In this document: positions 46,481-58,213 of the stretch, piece after piece
Numbering within the stretch: the stretch's first letter is position 1
Layout: each line of letters starts with the position of its first letter
NCBI RefSeq assembly: GCF_954871325.1
Contig: NC_088775.1
Span: 82,561,561-82,625,560, forward strand
Length of the DNA stretch: 64,000 nucleotides
Origin: Gordionus sp. m RMFG-2023
Taxonomy: Eukaryota; Nematomorpha; Gordioida; Chordodea; Parachordodidae
Direction of reading: 5' to 3'
Position numbers and translations under genes: made by a program
The notes under the pieces: model-generated
What the model was told of the DNA's origin: nothing
The model's input: the letters and a program-made list of their open reading frames with translations, nothing else
The model's database searches: none

Positions 46481-48479
46481 TCAGAGTTGTTAAACCCTAC
46501 TTTTAAGTATTATCAAAAAAAGTAAAGCGCTATTAGCTACTATTTTTTGAAAGTAGCTTAGGCTACTTTTTAGCCTGCTTTTTGTAAAAAAAATTAGAAT
46601 AAATTTGTTTTATTTTTTACTTATAATGTAATTGTATAGTATATAATACATAAAAATCAACATTTATAAATATTTAAATATAATTAGTTTTGATTATAAA
46701 AAATTTATGTAATAAAAATAAATATTTATGGTAATATTCATTTTTTAATTATTTTGTTGCATTTTGATAAAAAAATCATTTCTATACTATCATTCCCAGT
46801 CTAGAGCGACGATCAGAAAGTATAAATTTTGAACACTAGCAATTAAGAGAAAGGCAGTATTTAATTTTATATAAATATTTTTAGTATAAGAAAAATTATC
46901 AAAATTGGAGTATTTTTAGATTTAAAAAACGCGTCTATAGTATCCTTTATTTCAAAAAAATTATTAGTGAAAGTCGTTTTTGTGGTTGTAACTAGGGCTC
47001 TTTGTTTGGTAAAAACCTATTAATAAATATTATAAGATTATTCTTTTTCATTAAATATTTTATTAAAGTAATTTATAATATCACATTTAAAAAATATATA
47101 TAAGAATTATAATGGAAATATAGATAAAAAATAAAAACTATATAATGGTTAATTATGTTCACAAAGCAATAATATTTATATCTACAAATAATTTCAATAA
47201 TATAAATTACTTGTTAAGTTTTTGATTTTGTGGCCTAGTTTTTAAAAATATAAAAGTAAGCGAAAAAATGATTATTTGTCGATGTTTCCCTAGTAAGAAA
47301 TTATCAAGATTCTGTTTATTTGCTTTGACTAAAATATGAAGATTGGAGTTGATATTTGAAGGAAATTACGCTAACGACACACGTATAATCCCTTATTTAA
47401 AAAATTCTGATTCCGATTATAATTAGGCCCATTGATCTTAGGCCTTCCTCGGGATACAGATTGTATGATTCCTAGTGATTTGGAATGTGTTTCTATTACT
47501 CGACGTCGTGACTTTCCTGACTATAAAGACACTTGAGGCCATTAGTGACCAATTAAAAATTTTTTGCAGAAATCCATATTTAGAAATAATGATGAAGATT
47601 TGTAAAAAATTAAATATTGTATGAAATAAAAATAGATTGATGAGCCAAAAATGTTTAACATGTTATAAAAATTATGGGAAATTTTATTTATGAATTTTTC
47701 CTATAACATTTATTTTCAAAGGGAGGCCGAGCATGGTCAATTTATTCTGTCAGGATTGCTATCTAAAAAACAAATTTATATTAAGTATAAGGGGCTCATG
47801 TTTGAGAAGTTCTTCTCCAGATAGTGTAAGACTTTGAGTGCATTTATTGACGGACCACAAATGAGTGGGTCAACTAAGTACCATTATAAAATTTGACAGC
47901 TATCCAACTATAGACTTTAAGGCAAAGCGTATCGGGATCCAATGGGGTAATGGAACTTGTACAGAAGGGGTGTTATGATCCCATGATTAATAGATAAATT
48001 AGCGTAGCCAAGAAAAATTACATAAAAAGACTTCAGAAAGGTATCACAATACAAGCTATTAAAGGCATTTTTGAAGTGTAATCAATTTATCATGAGTCTG
48101 TAGGTGTTGGGTGTAAATTCTTAAGGCATGATATAAGATTTCAGTTCCACCTTTAATGCGAAATATAATCAGTAGGCATTCAATATATTAATAACCTATT
48201 TGCTCCACAATATATATATAAAATCAAATTTTCTCACATTATTTAATACGCGATTTAATATTCGCATTTGTGAGCTACGAATAGTTTAATATTTATTGTC
48301 ATTAATCTTGGCAGGCAGGTAAAATAGAAATTTCAGGTCGGGTAATTTGTGCAAGAATTCTAATAGACGGACTTTGCAGATCTTTGATGTGGAGCACATT
48401 GTCTAAACTCTTTATATTTATGTCAATAATTTCACAATGGCTTCCAAATACCATCGAAAATATGACATGTATGAACGGC
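46481..48479. other. AT-rich stretch, nothing firmly recognised
   Basis: A short patch near 46540-46580 (GTAGCTTAGGCTACTTTTTAGC) is palindromic and could be an end of the hAT copy upstream. The part from about 47400 to 48480 is less AT-rich and may be upstream LINE sequence, but I could not align it to a domain. Confidence 0.35.
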
Positions 48480-48900
48480 TTGCTACATCAGACGACATGT
48501 TGTATAATAAATGTTCTATATCAGAGTTTCTCGGGATAAAATGGCATATATAAAGACTTATGATATCAATAGATGGTTATAAATATTTATGATCCACAAT
48601 ACAACTAGAGGGAGGCATAAAAAGGGAAATTAAATCAAAGATACATGCGTGATGGGAGAAATGGAAAAGTCCAAAGGGTATTATAGGTAACAAAAATATG
48701 TCCTCTGCCAAAGAGCAAAGTATATAAATCAGATATAATTTACCATCCTCTACGGATTAAAGACATGGGCACTGAAAAGGAGGGGCGAAGTTTGTCTATA
48801 ATGAAATTGAGAATGTTAAGATAGATGGTGAATGAGGTGCAAGGATCATGTTCGTAAAACTAGAATATTGCAAAGTTTATGTTGGATGAGCTAACTAAAC
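48480..48900 (+). pseudogene. RTE-like LINE reverse-transcriptase C-terminal fragment, decayed
   Basis: Across frames on the plus strand the order of words is IDGYKYL, then STIQLEGGIKREIKSKIHA, then WEKWKSPKGIIGNKN, then YGLKTWAL, and a degraded MLRWM-like segment. This is the order found after the catalytic core in RTE-clade LINEs (YLGSxIxxxGG, then RRIxxxWxKW, then YGxExWAL, then MLRWM). Several stops and frameshifts are present. The catalytic part and endonuclease were not found. Confidence 0.75.
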
Positions 48901-49199
48901 CCCATCTAATGATAAAAATAAATTACGAATAAATTTTAACATTATCATTCAATTTATAAAATACTTCCAGTTATGATCTGTTTAAATTGCGTAATAACTT
49001 TGTATACTTTGCAATAATTTTAAGTTTCATGCAGTAAAATTATATCAATGTTTTTTTTTATATAGGGGGAAGTGGGAGTTGCTATATCATTGATACTATG
49101 AAGTTATTCAATCCAATATTAATTTTTTTTAAAAAATAATAATTTTCATTAAAAGAAGTATCAAATTTAAATATTAGAAAAAAAATATTTTATAATAGT

Positions 49200-50280
49200 G
49201 CGATATAATTGAACGTTTGCGTTTATATATGAAAACCGCAAACAATGCATTTCAAATGGTATTGTGCAAATTGATCATATTATTTTTTTGAACGCGCAAT
49301 TAGATCGCACTAAAATTCAAGCCGTTTATGAGACATTATTTATGAATATATATAAAAAAATTAATTATGCATCTATTATATTATATTCGCTACGCAAGAG
49401 ACTAATATACAACAATAAAAATTATTAAAATTAATTCGAGGTAATTTGATTGGTTTATAAAAAAAACACAATTAATTAATATGATGATATTATGCAAGTT
49501 TGCAGCCATTGCATATTGGTCAGGGTATATTTTAATGCTTTCGTCCAATTTTCTTCCGAATTAAATTGAGCTCTGTATAAAATTTAAAATAAAAATATTT
49601 TCATTATTGCAATAAAAATAAAAGGCTTTGGCATTGCCAGATAAGAGGCACGTTTTCACCAAGCCTGAATTACTCTTCCGCGTGCTAAAGACTTCTTTTA
49701 ACATTGGACGCGATTTCTGATCAAATTTATAAAAATCTTACATTTATTAATTTCATCTATCAAAAAAAAGGATTTCATACACTCGATCAGCTGTTAAATA
49801 TTGCATGTCATCTAAATAATAATCCATTTAAATTAAATGTTTATTTTAAACACCTTATTCCTTTTCCTTTTTTTGCCAAAATAACTCTACAAAGATAATA
49901 TAAAAAATTTAAAAACTTGATAGAATAAAAAATGGAAGTGGCAGGTTCTAAAAGACGTCCTTTGTCAATTTTGTAAGGTAGTTTAAATTGATCATCCCTC
50001 CTTTCAAGTTCTTCGGACATCTAAAAAAATTAAAATAAGCTCTTAAACCATAAAAAAGCTCCGATACCAAATATTGGAAATTGACCCGTCATTCATAGTA
50101 TTAGCTGATACTTGCCATTTTTATCTATATTTAAATTTAGACCGTGACTAGAGCTAACGCCCGTGATATAATAACATTTTATCACATGACAATTCATTTT
50201 CACATGATAACCCACTATATTTTAAAATATGTTTGTTTCCATTTTTTGAGAAATAAATCGAATAATAGGGAGAACTACCA
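49200..50280. other. AT-rich stretch, nothing recognised
   Basis: A 64-residue open frame near 49704-49898 shows no family signature and has AT-driven composition. I do not call a gene. Confidence 0.35.
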
Positions 50281-50281
50281 T

Positions 50282-51725
50282 AGTATAGAAGTTAGACCCA
50301 GTAGATATCTCATTACAGAATAAAGTAATAATTTTTCTAAACTTTATTTCTAAATTTTAAACAATAGCAACTTACCAAAGTATAGGAGTTAGACCCAGTA
50401 TCTCATTGCAAAATACTTTTAAAGTAATAATTTTTCAAAATTGTGGTTTAAATAAATATTCAAATTTTATTTATAGCAGATACTTTTTGGAGTAATATTT
50501 TCGTATGCTTCACTTTCTAGCATGAATAAAGATTATGAGCAGTCAGCTTAATTAATTTATATGTTGCAAGGTCTACCTTGTTAAAACTCCTCATCCTGAA
50601 GAGCTCATAAATCTTATTAAATATCAAAAGGTTTATTATTCTTGTAAATATGGGGGCTCCATACAAAAAAATTAAGGAATACCTCAACATTCCGTAAAAT
50701 GTGCTCATTTAAATTTACAGTTTGCCTTAAACACAAGGACAAAGTCACACTAAAATCGTGTACATGTGGTTTTTTGACTTGCATAAAGCTGCTTTGTTGC
50801 CACATATTAGCACTTCATACTGCCTTGAAATTGGATATTTATCTTTGGAGAGAGGTGGACTAAAAAATATACACAGGATCCTTATATAATGTTTATCTTT
50901 GGAATAACTATGGGATTGGGAAAGATACCCTGATCTCAATGACAACAAAATATTTTTCTGTTTGAACTATACTATCAAGTTTTTTTTGGTTTTTCGATAT
51001 ATATATCAATTTCTTAAGGAAGCTGAGATGTTAAACATGAAAGGCATCAATATTCATTGAACTTGTTTAAATTTTTCATTGGTGGATAAATTTTTTGTTC
51101 ATGAAAAATCATGATGTTGGGAAATGTTTAAATATGACTGAGATATAGGAAAATCTTCAGGCGACACTATTGAGCTATCCTGTGAATATTTTTTAATCAA
51201 CTTCTCTCCACAGAGATGACTAAGATAAATATCTAATTTTACGGCAGCATGAAGTGCTAATATGTGGCGACAAGACAAAACCATAAGTACACGTGTGACT
51301 TTGTCCTTGTGTTTAAGGCAAACTGTAAATTTAAATGAGGACATTTTACGGAATGTTGAGGCATTCCTTATATTTCTTGAGCGATTTTTTTTTGTATGGA
51401 GCCCCCATATTTAGAAGAATAATAAACCTTTTGATATTTAAAAAGATTTATGATCTCTTCAGGGTGAGGAGCTTTTAACAAGGTAGACCTTGCAACATAT
51501 AAATTAACTAAGCCTGGCTGCTCATATTCTTTAATCATGATAGAAAATGAAGCATATGACGAAAATATTGCTCCAAAATGTATCATCTATAAATAAAATT
51601 TGAATATTTAATTAAACCACAATTTAGAAAAATTATTACTTTAAAAGCATTTTGTAATGAGATATCTACTGGGTCTAACTCCTATACTTTGGCAAGCTGC
51701 TATTGTTTAACATTTAAAAATAAAG
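50282..51725. mobile_element. Inverted duplication carrying a Mutator-like (SWIM) transposase fragment
   Basis: Two arms of about 550-600 bp, 50282-50882 (+) and about 51175-51725 (-), are inverted copies. Each codes outward-in for the same peptide: STLLKTPHPEELINLIKYQK, then YGGSIQKK, then FKFTVCLKHKDKVT, then a Cys/His cluster. In the left arm the cluster is CTCGFLTCIKLLCCHILALH, the CxC...CxH pattern of a SWIM zinc finger, which is typical of Mutator-like transposases. Both copies are frameshifted. The outer parts of the arms are tandem units of about 110-120 bp containing GGGTCTAACTCCTATACTTT. Confidence 0.7.
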
Positions 51726-51753
51726 TAAGTAAAAAAAGATTATCACTTTAAAT

Positions 51754-52993
51754 CAGGGTTGTGCATTTGACCGGTCAAATAAGATTCGGTCAATTGACCG
51801 ATATTTGACCAGTCAAATATGGTCAAATTCAAATAAATGTATTTTTAGGATATTATTAATTCTATTTTATATATAATAGTAAAAAATGTATGTATATTAA
51901 ATTATTTTTTAAATTCTATAATTAATGTTTCGCTCTCCATGGCAGAACCTTGTTCTAATTTATATTCAATCTTATTTTCTTTAACATTTTTTAATCAATC
52001 TTAGGTTATGATATACTCCCACCAATTTTCTGGTTGTCGATATCTTCAATCTGATTTCTTAGACATTTCTCTTAATATTAAAAGTGAACAAAGCCCAATA
52101 CAACTTGAGCCCAAAATCTGATTGTTTTTTTATGAAAGTTACTGGTTTCTTTTTGGCTATACGCCGCTTTTACTTCTGGAATTTATGATATCACTTAAAA
52201 TATTTTGATGATTATCTCTTTAAAACGACTAATTTTTGTATTATGTCATATGCTTCATCAAACACAAGTAAGATGGCCCTTATATTGAAGATCAATAATC
52301 AGCAATGGAGGGTGATCACATGTATTTGATGTTTTCTTTTTAAAACTAATCTTTAATATTTTTTCTTTAGGTTGGAAAATTAAAAAATCATGGACATGAT
52401 TGTATTATGTGTTTTATAAATTAAGCATCTCATTTTTTACGTGAACCAAGGTCAAGATAGCTAAATGTTTTTATGAATAGTTTAAAATTTTAAATTTTTT
52501 GTCCAAAATATATAATTTAATATATTATATATTATTGGTAATTTCTCTCGGAAAATTATCCAACTTCTTCAACAGCTGCTTTCAGAGCTTTGTTGCATAT
52601 TTGTTATTGCTCATTATATTTAATTGGTGATGCTTATCTTGTTTGGATAATTGTACATAATGTAATATAAATTCGCAATTAGCAATTTTCTCAAACTATG
52701 CTTAAGTTAAATTTTTATATTTAGATTCAATCAAATTAATAATGAAAAAAATTATTAATATTTTAATATGAAAATATTATATTTTTATATAAAATTATAA
52801 TTAAATCGATGCCTAGATGATAAAAAATATATTTTAAAATAATTTGTAAATAAATTAGATAGATAAATATTCTTTAAATACATATTAGTTCATTAAATAA
52901 ATACAGTTATTCACCAATAACATTTTAGAGTTTTTGACCGTATTTGACCAGGTCAAATACTCCTTCTGTCAAATGACCGACTTGCCAACCTTG
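51754..52993. mobile_element. hAT-like element with TTTGACC-rich ends and perfect TSD
   Basis: It begins CAGGGTTGTGCATTTGACC and ends, in reverse complement, CAAGGTTGGCAAGTCGG, with an exact 8-bp duplication ctttaaat at 51746-51753 and 52994-53001. Both subterminal zones repeat TTTGACC/GGTCAAA words. The interior is AT-rich without an intact frame. It has inserted into the tandem repeats at the outer end of the Mutator-like element, whose units resume directly after it. Confidence 0.9.
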
Positions 52994-53001
52994 CTTTAAA
53001 T

Positions 53002-53127
53002 GCTATTATTTAAAATATAGATATAAAGCTATACTTTGGCAAGTTGCTATTATTTAAATTTTAGATATAAAGTAAGTTAAGAAAAATTACTACTTTAAAA
53101 GTATTTTGTAATGAGATATCTAATGGG
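53002..53127. repeat. Continuation of the Mutator-like subterminal tandem unit
   Basis: It resumes with GCTATACTTTGGCAAGTTGC and continues to AATGAGATATCTAATGGG, matching the units at 50282-50440 and 51620-51720. This shows that the 1.24-kb element at 51754-52993 split a single array. Confidence 0.8.
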
Positions 53128-53855
53128 TACGCCTAAAACGAATTATTTATTATTCGAAATTCGATTCGATTCGTATTTTACGAATACGAATTTCACAATT
53201 ATTCGATTAGAAAATTTGAATCGAATATGAATATTTAGAAAAGGTATTCGTCGAATAGCAAATTTTTATTATTCGAAATTATTCGTGTTATTCAAAATTA
53301 TTCGTGTTATTCGAAATTATTCGTGTTATTCGAAATTATTCGTAATAATCAAAATTATTTATAACGTTAATATTCATAATTTTTCGTAAATATTTTATTT
53401 TTTCGTTAATATTCGTAAATCGTAAGTAAATAATAAATAAAATTAAATTTTCCTAGTGGATTTCATTTCATTTTACTATATTTTTTTCCTCTTATAAATC
53501 ATATGTTATATTTTGTTTGATGCCCCAAAAAAGTAAATTTACTAAAGTTGCTCAAAAAAAATCCTTAATAACATGCTTATACTTTTTTGGTATGTGTAAG
53601 ATACTAATGTCATATTATCTTGAAAGGCAAATAAGCTTGAATAAATAACTTTCTTTTTAAAATTAAATGATGTTGGAATCTGCTTTTTATTTTTTCTTAA
53701 GGTTCCTACTATAGTTAATGAATGGGAATTTAACAATAACAAATGTTTAGCAAGTTCATAGCTGGTAAACTAGTTAACTTGATGACATATATATATTAGT
53801 CTTAGAAATTGGTTGAATTAGTATTTCAAGCACATCAAAAGGTTTATTGTTCAAT

Positions 53856-54074
53856 TTATAATTGCCAGCATATAATTCTATTTTTAAAGAGTAAAAAATT
53901 CTTGAATCCACTAGGCCATAAATTATTTTGAAGGCTTATTTGGCATGTATTGCTTGAAGGGATTTTCCCTCTAAAAGCTGGAAGCATTTCATCAATTGCA
54001 ACATATTGTCCAACACTATAAGAGTTTTTACAGTTTTCATTAAAATTATCAAACATATCTCTGTGATTCCTCAA
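53856..54074 (-). pseudogene. piggyBac-like transposase fragment
   Basis: The 72-residue frame contains YSVGQYVAIDEMLPAFRGKI followed by LWPSGFKNFLLFKN. This matches the piggyBac DDE segment in which an Asp-Glu-x-hydrophobic motif precedes FRGR and a KYGIK-like stretch. Only this part of the catalytic domain remains. It lies in the spacer of the large inverted-repeat element, next to the inner edge of its left arm. Confidence 0.7.
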
Positions 54075-54582
54075 TCTCTGAATTGTGATTTCTATCTAAT
54101 AAAAAATTATCATCACTTGATTCAAAATCCATTACCTATATAATTGTTATAGAATTACTTTCATTAGAATAATTTAAATTATAAATCATATGTTCAATTT
54201 AAGTCATATATATCAATCAAAATATAGAAATAAATAAAAAAAAATCAATTTTATATATTAACCTGCCATATATAATCATAATTAGTAGCAAAAAAAATTA
54301 TGTAATTACACAGGTGGGGAATATTTTACCCCAAGTTCGACAAATTACATATATCCCAAAAATTGTCAAATCAATAATCATGAAATTTGGAAGTTGTATT
54401 CCTTGTTACAAATATTAAACTACTGTAAAAACCAGGTCAGAATATCTACTAGGTTTTGTATTACAAAGATTATGTTGTATTTACCTAAACCAATTAAAAT
54501 ACTTCACTCAGTTGTCTTTCTTCTATATCTATATCATCATATATCTGAGTCACAACTTCATCAATGGCCCTTCCCATCTATT

Positions 54583-54978
54583 TCATCTGATGGATGTGTC
54601 TAATTTTAATTTAAGATATTTCATTGGGGGAAGTAAGGAAGCGCATACATTTTTCATAATATTTGTTTTTATAAAAGAATTACGAATAGCTTTAATGAGT
54701 GTTCTTAATTTTGTTAATTGACTGTCTACTTTCTTAAGTATTTCTTGTACTACCAAATTAAGTACAGCAAAACATCGTACATGTAAAATTTTACAAGTTG
54801 GTTGTTTTATACGAAGAATTTTTATAAAGGTTAAATTCAATATTGCATTATCACAAGTAATTGCCATGTTACTAATATCTATATTATACTTTTTTATAAT
54901 TTGAGAAAATTCTCCATGTATATTTTCATCAGAATGTGAATCAGTAAATGGTACTATATCTAATAACAATGACTTCAT
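54583..54978 (-). pseudogene. hAT transposase catalytic-domain fragment
   Basis: The 131-residue frame includes SLLLDIVPFTDSHSDENIH, AITCDNAILNLTFIKIL, and LHVRCFAVLNLVVQEILKKV. This is the classical hAT order: a target-response segment, then a DNAxN motif, then the RCxxHxLNLVVQ helix. The His normally after RCFA is missing (RCFAVLNL), and stops follow downstream, so it is inactive. It is probably the gene of the surrounding inverted-repeat element. Confidence 0.8.
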
Positions 54979-56035
54979 CTATAAAGTGGCAGGTCAAACC
55001 TGCAATCAACCTTTTGATGTGCTTGAAATACTAATTGTCTAAGACTAATATATGTGTCATCACAGATAACTAGTTTACCAGATATGAACTTGCTAAACAT
55101 TTGTTATTGTTAAATTCCCATTCATTAACTATAGTAGGAACCTTAAGAAAAACATAAAAAGCAGATTCCAACATCATTTAATTTTAAAAAGAAAGATATT
55201 TATTCAAGCTTATTTGCCTTTCAAGATAATATGACATTAGTATCTTACACATACCAAAAAAGTATAAGCATTTTATTATGCTTTCTACTCTTCACTAAGG
55301 ATTTTTTTTTGTGCAACTTTAGTTAAAATATTATAACTTTATTTAGAAATAAATCGAAATATAGAAATTTTGTATTTATTATCTCCTATAATTTTACAAT
55401 AATTGTGTAAAATTTTAGGTCTTAAATTTTATTGTTATCTAAGATGTAGCTATTTAAAATTTGGAGTAAAATAGAAACTATTAGAGTTTTTCCACCTGTA
55501 TAGTGAAGGGTTAAATCAATCTTTTCTTATTTTGACAATTTTATATTAATTTTGTAGTTGTCCATTTTGAAATTTACTACCCAAAAAATCATAACTTAAA
55601 ATTTTAGCTCTTAGAAAATTATATTTCTTTTTCACAAATATATAAATAAAATTAATTTAAATAATTTACTTTATTGGGGCATCAAACAAAATATAACATA
55701 TGATTTATAAGAGGAAAAAAATTAAGTAAAATGAAATGAAATCCACTAGGAAAATTTAATTTAATTTATTATTTACTTACTACGAATATTAACGAAAAAA
55801 TAAAATATTTACGAAAAATTATGAATATTAACGAATATTTATAAATAATTTTGAATAACACGAATAATTTCGAATCGAATAATAAAAATTTACTTTTCGA
55901 CGAATACTTTTTCTAAATATTCATAAGAAAGCTTTAGTTACTAAGTAACTAGTACCAGTTTTGTTTTAATTTTTGGAAATTCGAATTTTCGAATCGAATC
56001 AAATCGAATAACAAATAATTCGTTTTAGGCCTACC

Positions 56036-56450
56036 TTTTAGCCTGCGAGGAACATACGACCCTCGAGGAACGCTCCCTTACCCCACTTTAATACTAATAT
56101 ATAACTATATAGATTCTTTTATTATATAACAAGTTTAATTAATAAATTGTAAAATCACTCGACGATAGTCAAATTAGGATCGATAGATCCACTGGAAACG
56201 GTACGTTATGATAATAGCGACCTATCAGTTTCAGCCTTATACTAGGGAAAAACAAATACCGAACCAAATCATCCACTCGGAGAAGTAAGGTCTTATGCCT
56301 ATAAATAGGCTGCGCAAGGATAATTGTTTACTTTTTACGAATTTCTTAAAATTAAAATAAATTATCCTTGCGTTACCTTACGGATTAACTCTTTGTTTTT
56401 CCATAGTTAAAACTAAGTTCGCACCCCACGACAATACGTATAGTCTTGTT
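56036..56450 (+). other. Less AT-rich patch with a TATA-like promoter, possibly a solo LTR
   Basis: It contains CCTATAAATAGGCTGCG at about 56300, a well-formed TATA box, and an AATTAAAATAAATTATCC polyadenylation-like stretch about 60 bp later, with a GC-richer flank on each side. This spacing is LTR-like, but I found no TG...CA edges, second copy or target duplication. Confidence 0.25.
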
Positions 56451-56553
56451 GATTACATGGTATAATGATTGTTATATACATAGTATTGCTATTGAACATA
56501 GCCTCGCCGTTTATAATTAATACATAAATATATGATTAACTGAATAAACGACA

Positions 56554-56772
56554 TTAAGAATGGCCTTGCATGGCCTCAGGGTCCTCCAGTACCCTGTGTA
56601 CTGGATGATCTCTCTTCAGCATGGAAAATAATAACATCGACCAAGTAAACGGAGTAGTTGGCCTTTTGTGTATTAGAACCTGAGCAAGGGAGAGCATGGG
56701 GCCATGTTTGTATAGATGGTCATCTTTTTTTAAATTAATAAGTCTATGACAAATTGGCCAGATTCCTTTCAT
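56554..56772 (-). CDS. Unidentified 72-residue open frame
   Basis: It starts MKGIWPICHRLINLKKDDHL and ends VHRVLEDPEAMQGHS before a stop. Its composition is much less AT-rich than the neighbourhood, which argues against a chance frame, but I recognise no domain. It is not the missing Beclin C-terminus. It could be part of an unrecognised mobile element. Confidence 0.25.
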   Translation of the reverse strand: MKGIWPICHRLINLKKDDHLYKHGPMLSLAQVLIHKRPTTPFTWSMLLFSMLKRDHPVHRVLEDPEAMQGHS

Positions 56773-56996
56773 GCTAATGATGAGAAGATGGTTTAATACC
56801 TGAGAAGTTTGTTACTTTGAGTCTTAAACAAAAATATTGGAGTAGGATTATTTGAGTGTTTTGTTGTAGATGGAATCAGAATAATTAATTATACATAGTG
56901 AATGTGAGTGGTGTATTTTTATTTCCTAGATAATGTGTTGTTAATAGTTTTAATTAAGAGTTAGCTTGTTATATACTATGAAGCTATAGGTGCAGG

Positions 56997-57219
56997 TAGT
57001 GTTGTTAAACGGCTCGTTTTGAGCCGATTTTTAAAAACGGCTAACTCAATATTTCATTCAGAAAAATATTACGCAAGCCTGAAGATTTTGTTCATAGAAG
57101 GAACAAAGGTATAGGCATATATTATCGAAATCTCGAGGCTTAGGCAATATTTTTCTGGCTAAAATATTGAATTAGCCGTTTTAAAAAATAGGCTCAAAAT
57201 GAGCTGTTTAACAACACTA
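56997..57219. mobile_element. MITE (TAGTGTTGTTAAACGGCT family), complete reference copy
   Basis: The termini TAGTGTTGTTAAACGGCTC and GAGCTGTTTAACAACACTA are inverted repeats, flanked by an exact 8-bp duplication ggtgcagg at 56989-56996 and 57220-57227. The matching bases extend one or two further, so the duplication could be read as 9-10 bp. The interior forms a second stem (AAATATTACGCAAGCC...AGGCTTAGGCAATATTT). The TAGTG termini and 8-bp duplication fit hAT. Relatives lie at 17111-17265 and 41366-41561, with a short remnant near 60461-60510. Confidence 0.88.
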
Positions 57220-58213
57220 GGTGCAGGTGGTAAAGAAAAAATATTTTTCAATCCTTAAGTATTGTCAAATTAGTTTTTTAAATGGTTTTTAACTGATTAA
57301 TATATATTTTGAGCTTAATTGCCAGCTGTTAGTATAGAATGTCTGCTATAAATGTACAATAAAATATTAATTATTTAAAAAGGAAACGTTATGTAATCTA
57401 AGACTTTTAGAATAGAGTTGATGGTCTAAATTATTTTTTTTGATTTTTCCCTAGGTTGCCTATAGCGTTCAAAAATGAACTAATTCAAGCAACCCTATTG
57501 GGGAAAATATGTTACATTATGATAAAAATATTAACATATCAATAGATTATTTATAGTAATCAAATGATTCCTAAATTATGGTGTATTATTTACCAAATCG
57601 AATTTTTGATTATTTTATAAATTTATATTATCATTATTATTAATTCATTTTTATAAAAAATATTATAAAATTTGTTAGTATAAACAATTTTTGCCTGTTA
57701 AATTAAATAAAACTTCAATGAAAAATATTTTAAATTAACTTCTTTAATATTAATCCGCAAGCTGGCGCATTATTATTATAAAATTATATATATTTATACT
57801 TACAAATAATATTGAAATTAATTATTTGTTATAAAATAGGATACCTCTTTCTATATCAAAAGAAGTTTTGCAGGAATATTCTAATTTTATATGGCTATCA
57901 ATCAAGACCATTAGCCAAAATTGTCTCAGTGTTTAGGAAAATGAGGAAAGGATCAATGCACCTTTCCGCTTAATTTTGAAGAATTTTGGTGATATTTGAC
58001 TAATCAACGACTGCAATTTATTTTTCTATTTTGTTTTATTTTTCAATTTCAGAATGAATTATTTTATCTTTTCGATTTCTTATATTAGAAAAACATTATT
58101 AAAATTTAGATATTACATATTATATTTTATACTATATTTTTTTAATAAATACAAATAATAATATATATAATAAACAAATATAAAAAAAATACACAACAAT
58201 ATTATCATTAGCA

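Larger units (their letters stand above)
53128..56034. mobile_element. Large inverted-repeat element with CGAAT-rich ends
   Basis: The left arm, about 53128-53850, and right arm, about 55000-56034, are inverted copies. The termini read CGCCTAAAACGAATTATT and, in reverse complement, GGCCTAAAACGAATTATT, followed by CGAAT/ATTCG arrays including a short tandem of ATTCGTGTTATTCGAA. Inner landmarks such as TGATGCCCCAA with ATATGTTATATTTTG, and CTAGTGGATTTCATTTC, recur inverted on the far side. The spacer holds minus-strand piggyBac-like and hAT-like coding pieces. I could not find a convincing target duplication. Confidence 0.75.

Noticed and set aside
53270-53350. Spaced ATTCG repeats considered as a CRISPR array
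   Set aside because: The units are immediately adjacent, without unique spacers, and the genome is eukaryotic. They are transposon-end repeats.
56036-56450. Solo LTR of a retrotransposon
   Set aside because: A TATA-like box and polyadenylation-like words are present, but no edges, second copy or duplication could be found, so it is listed only as a low-confidence patch.
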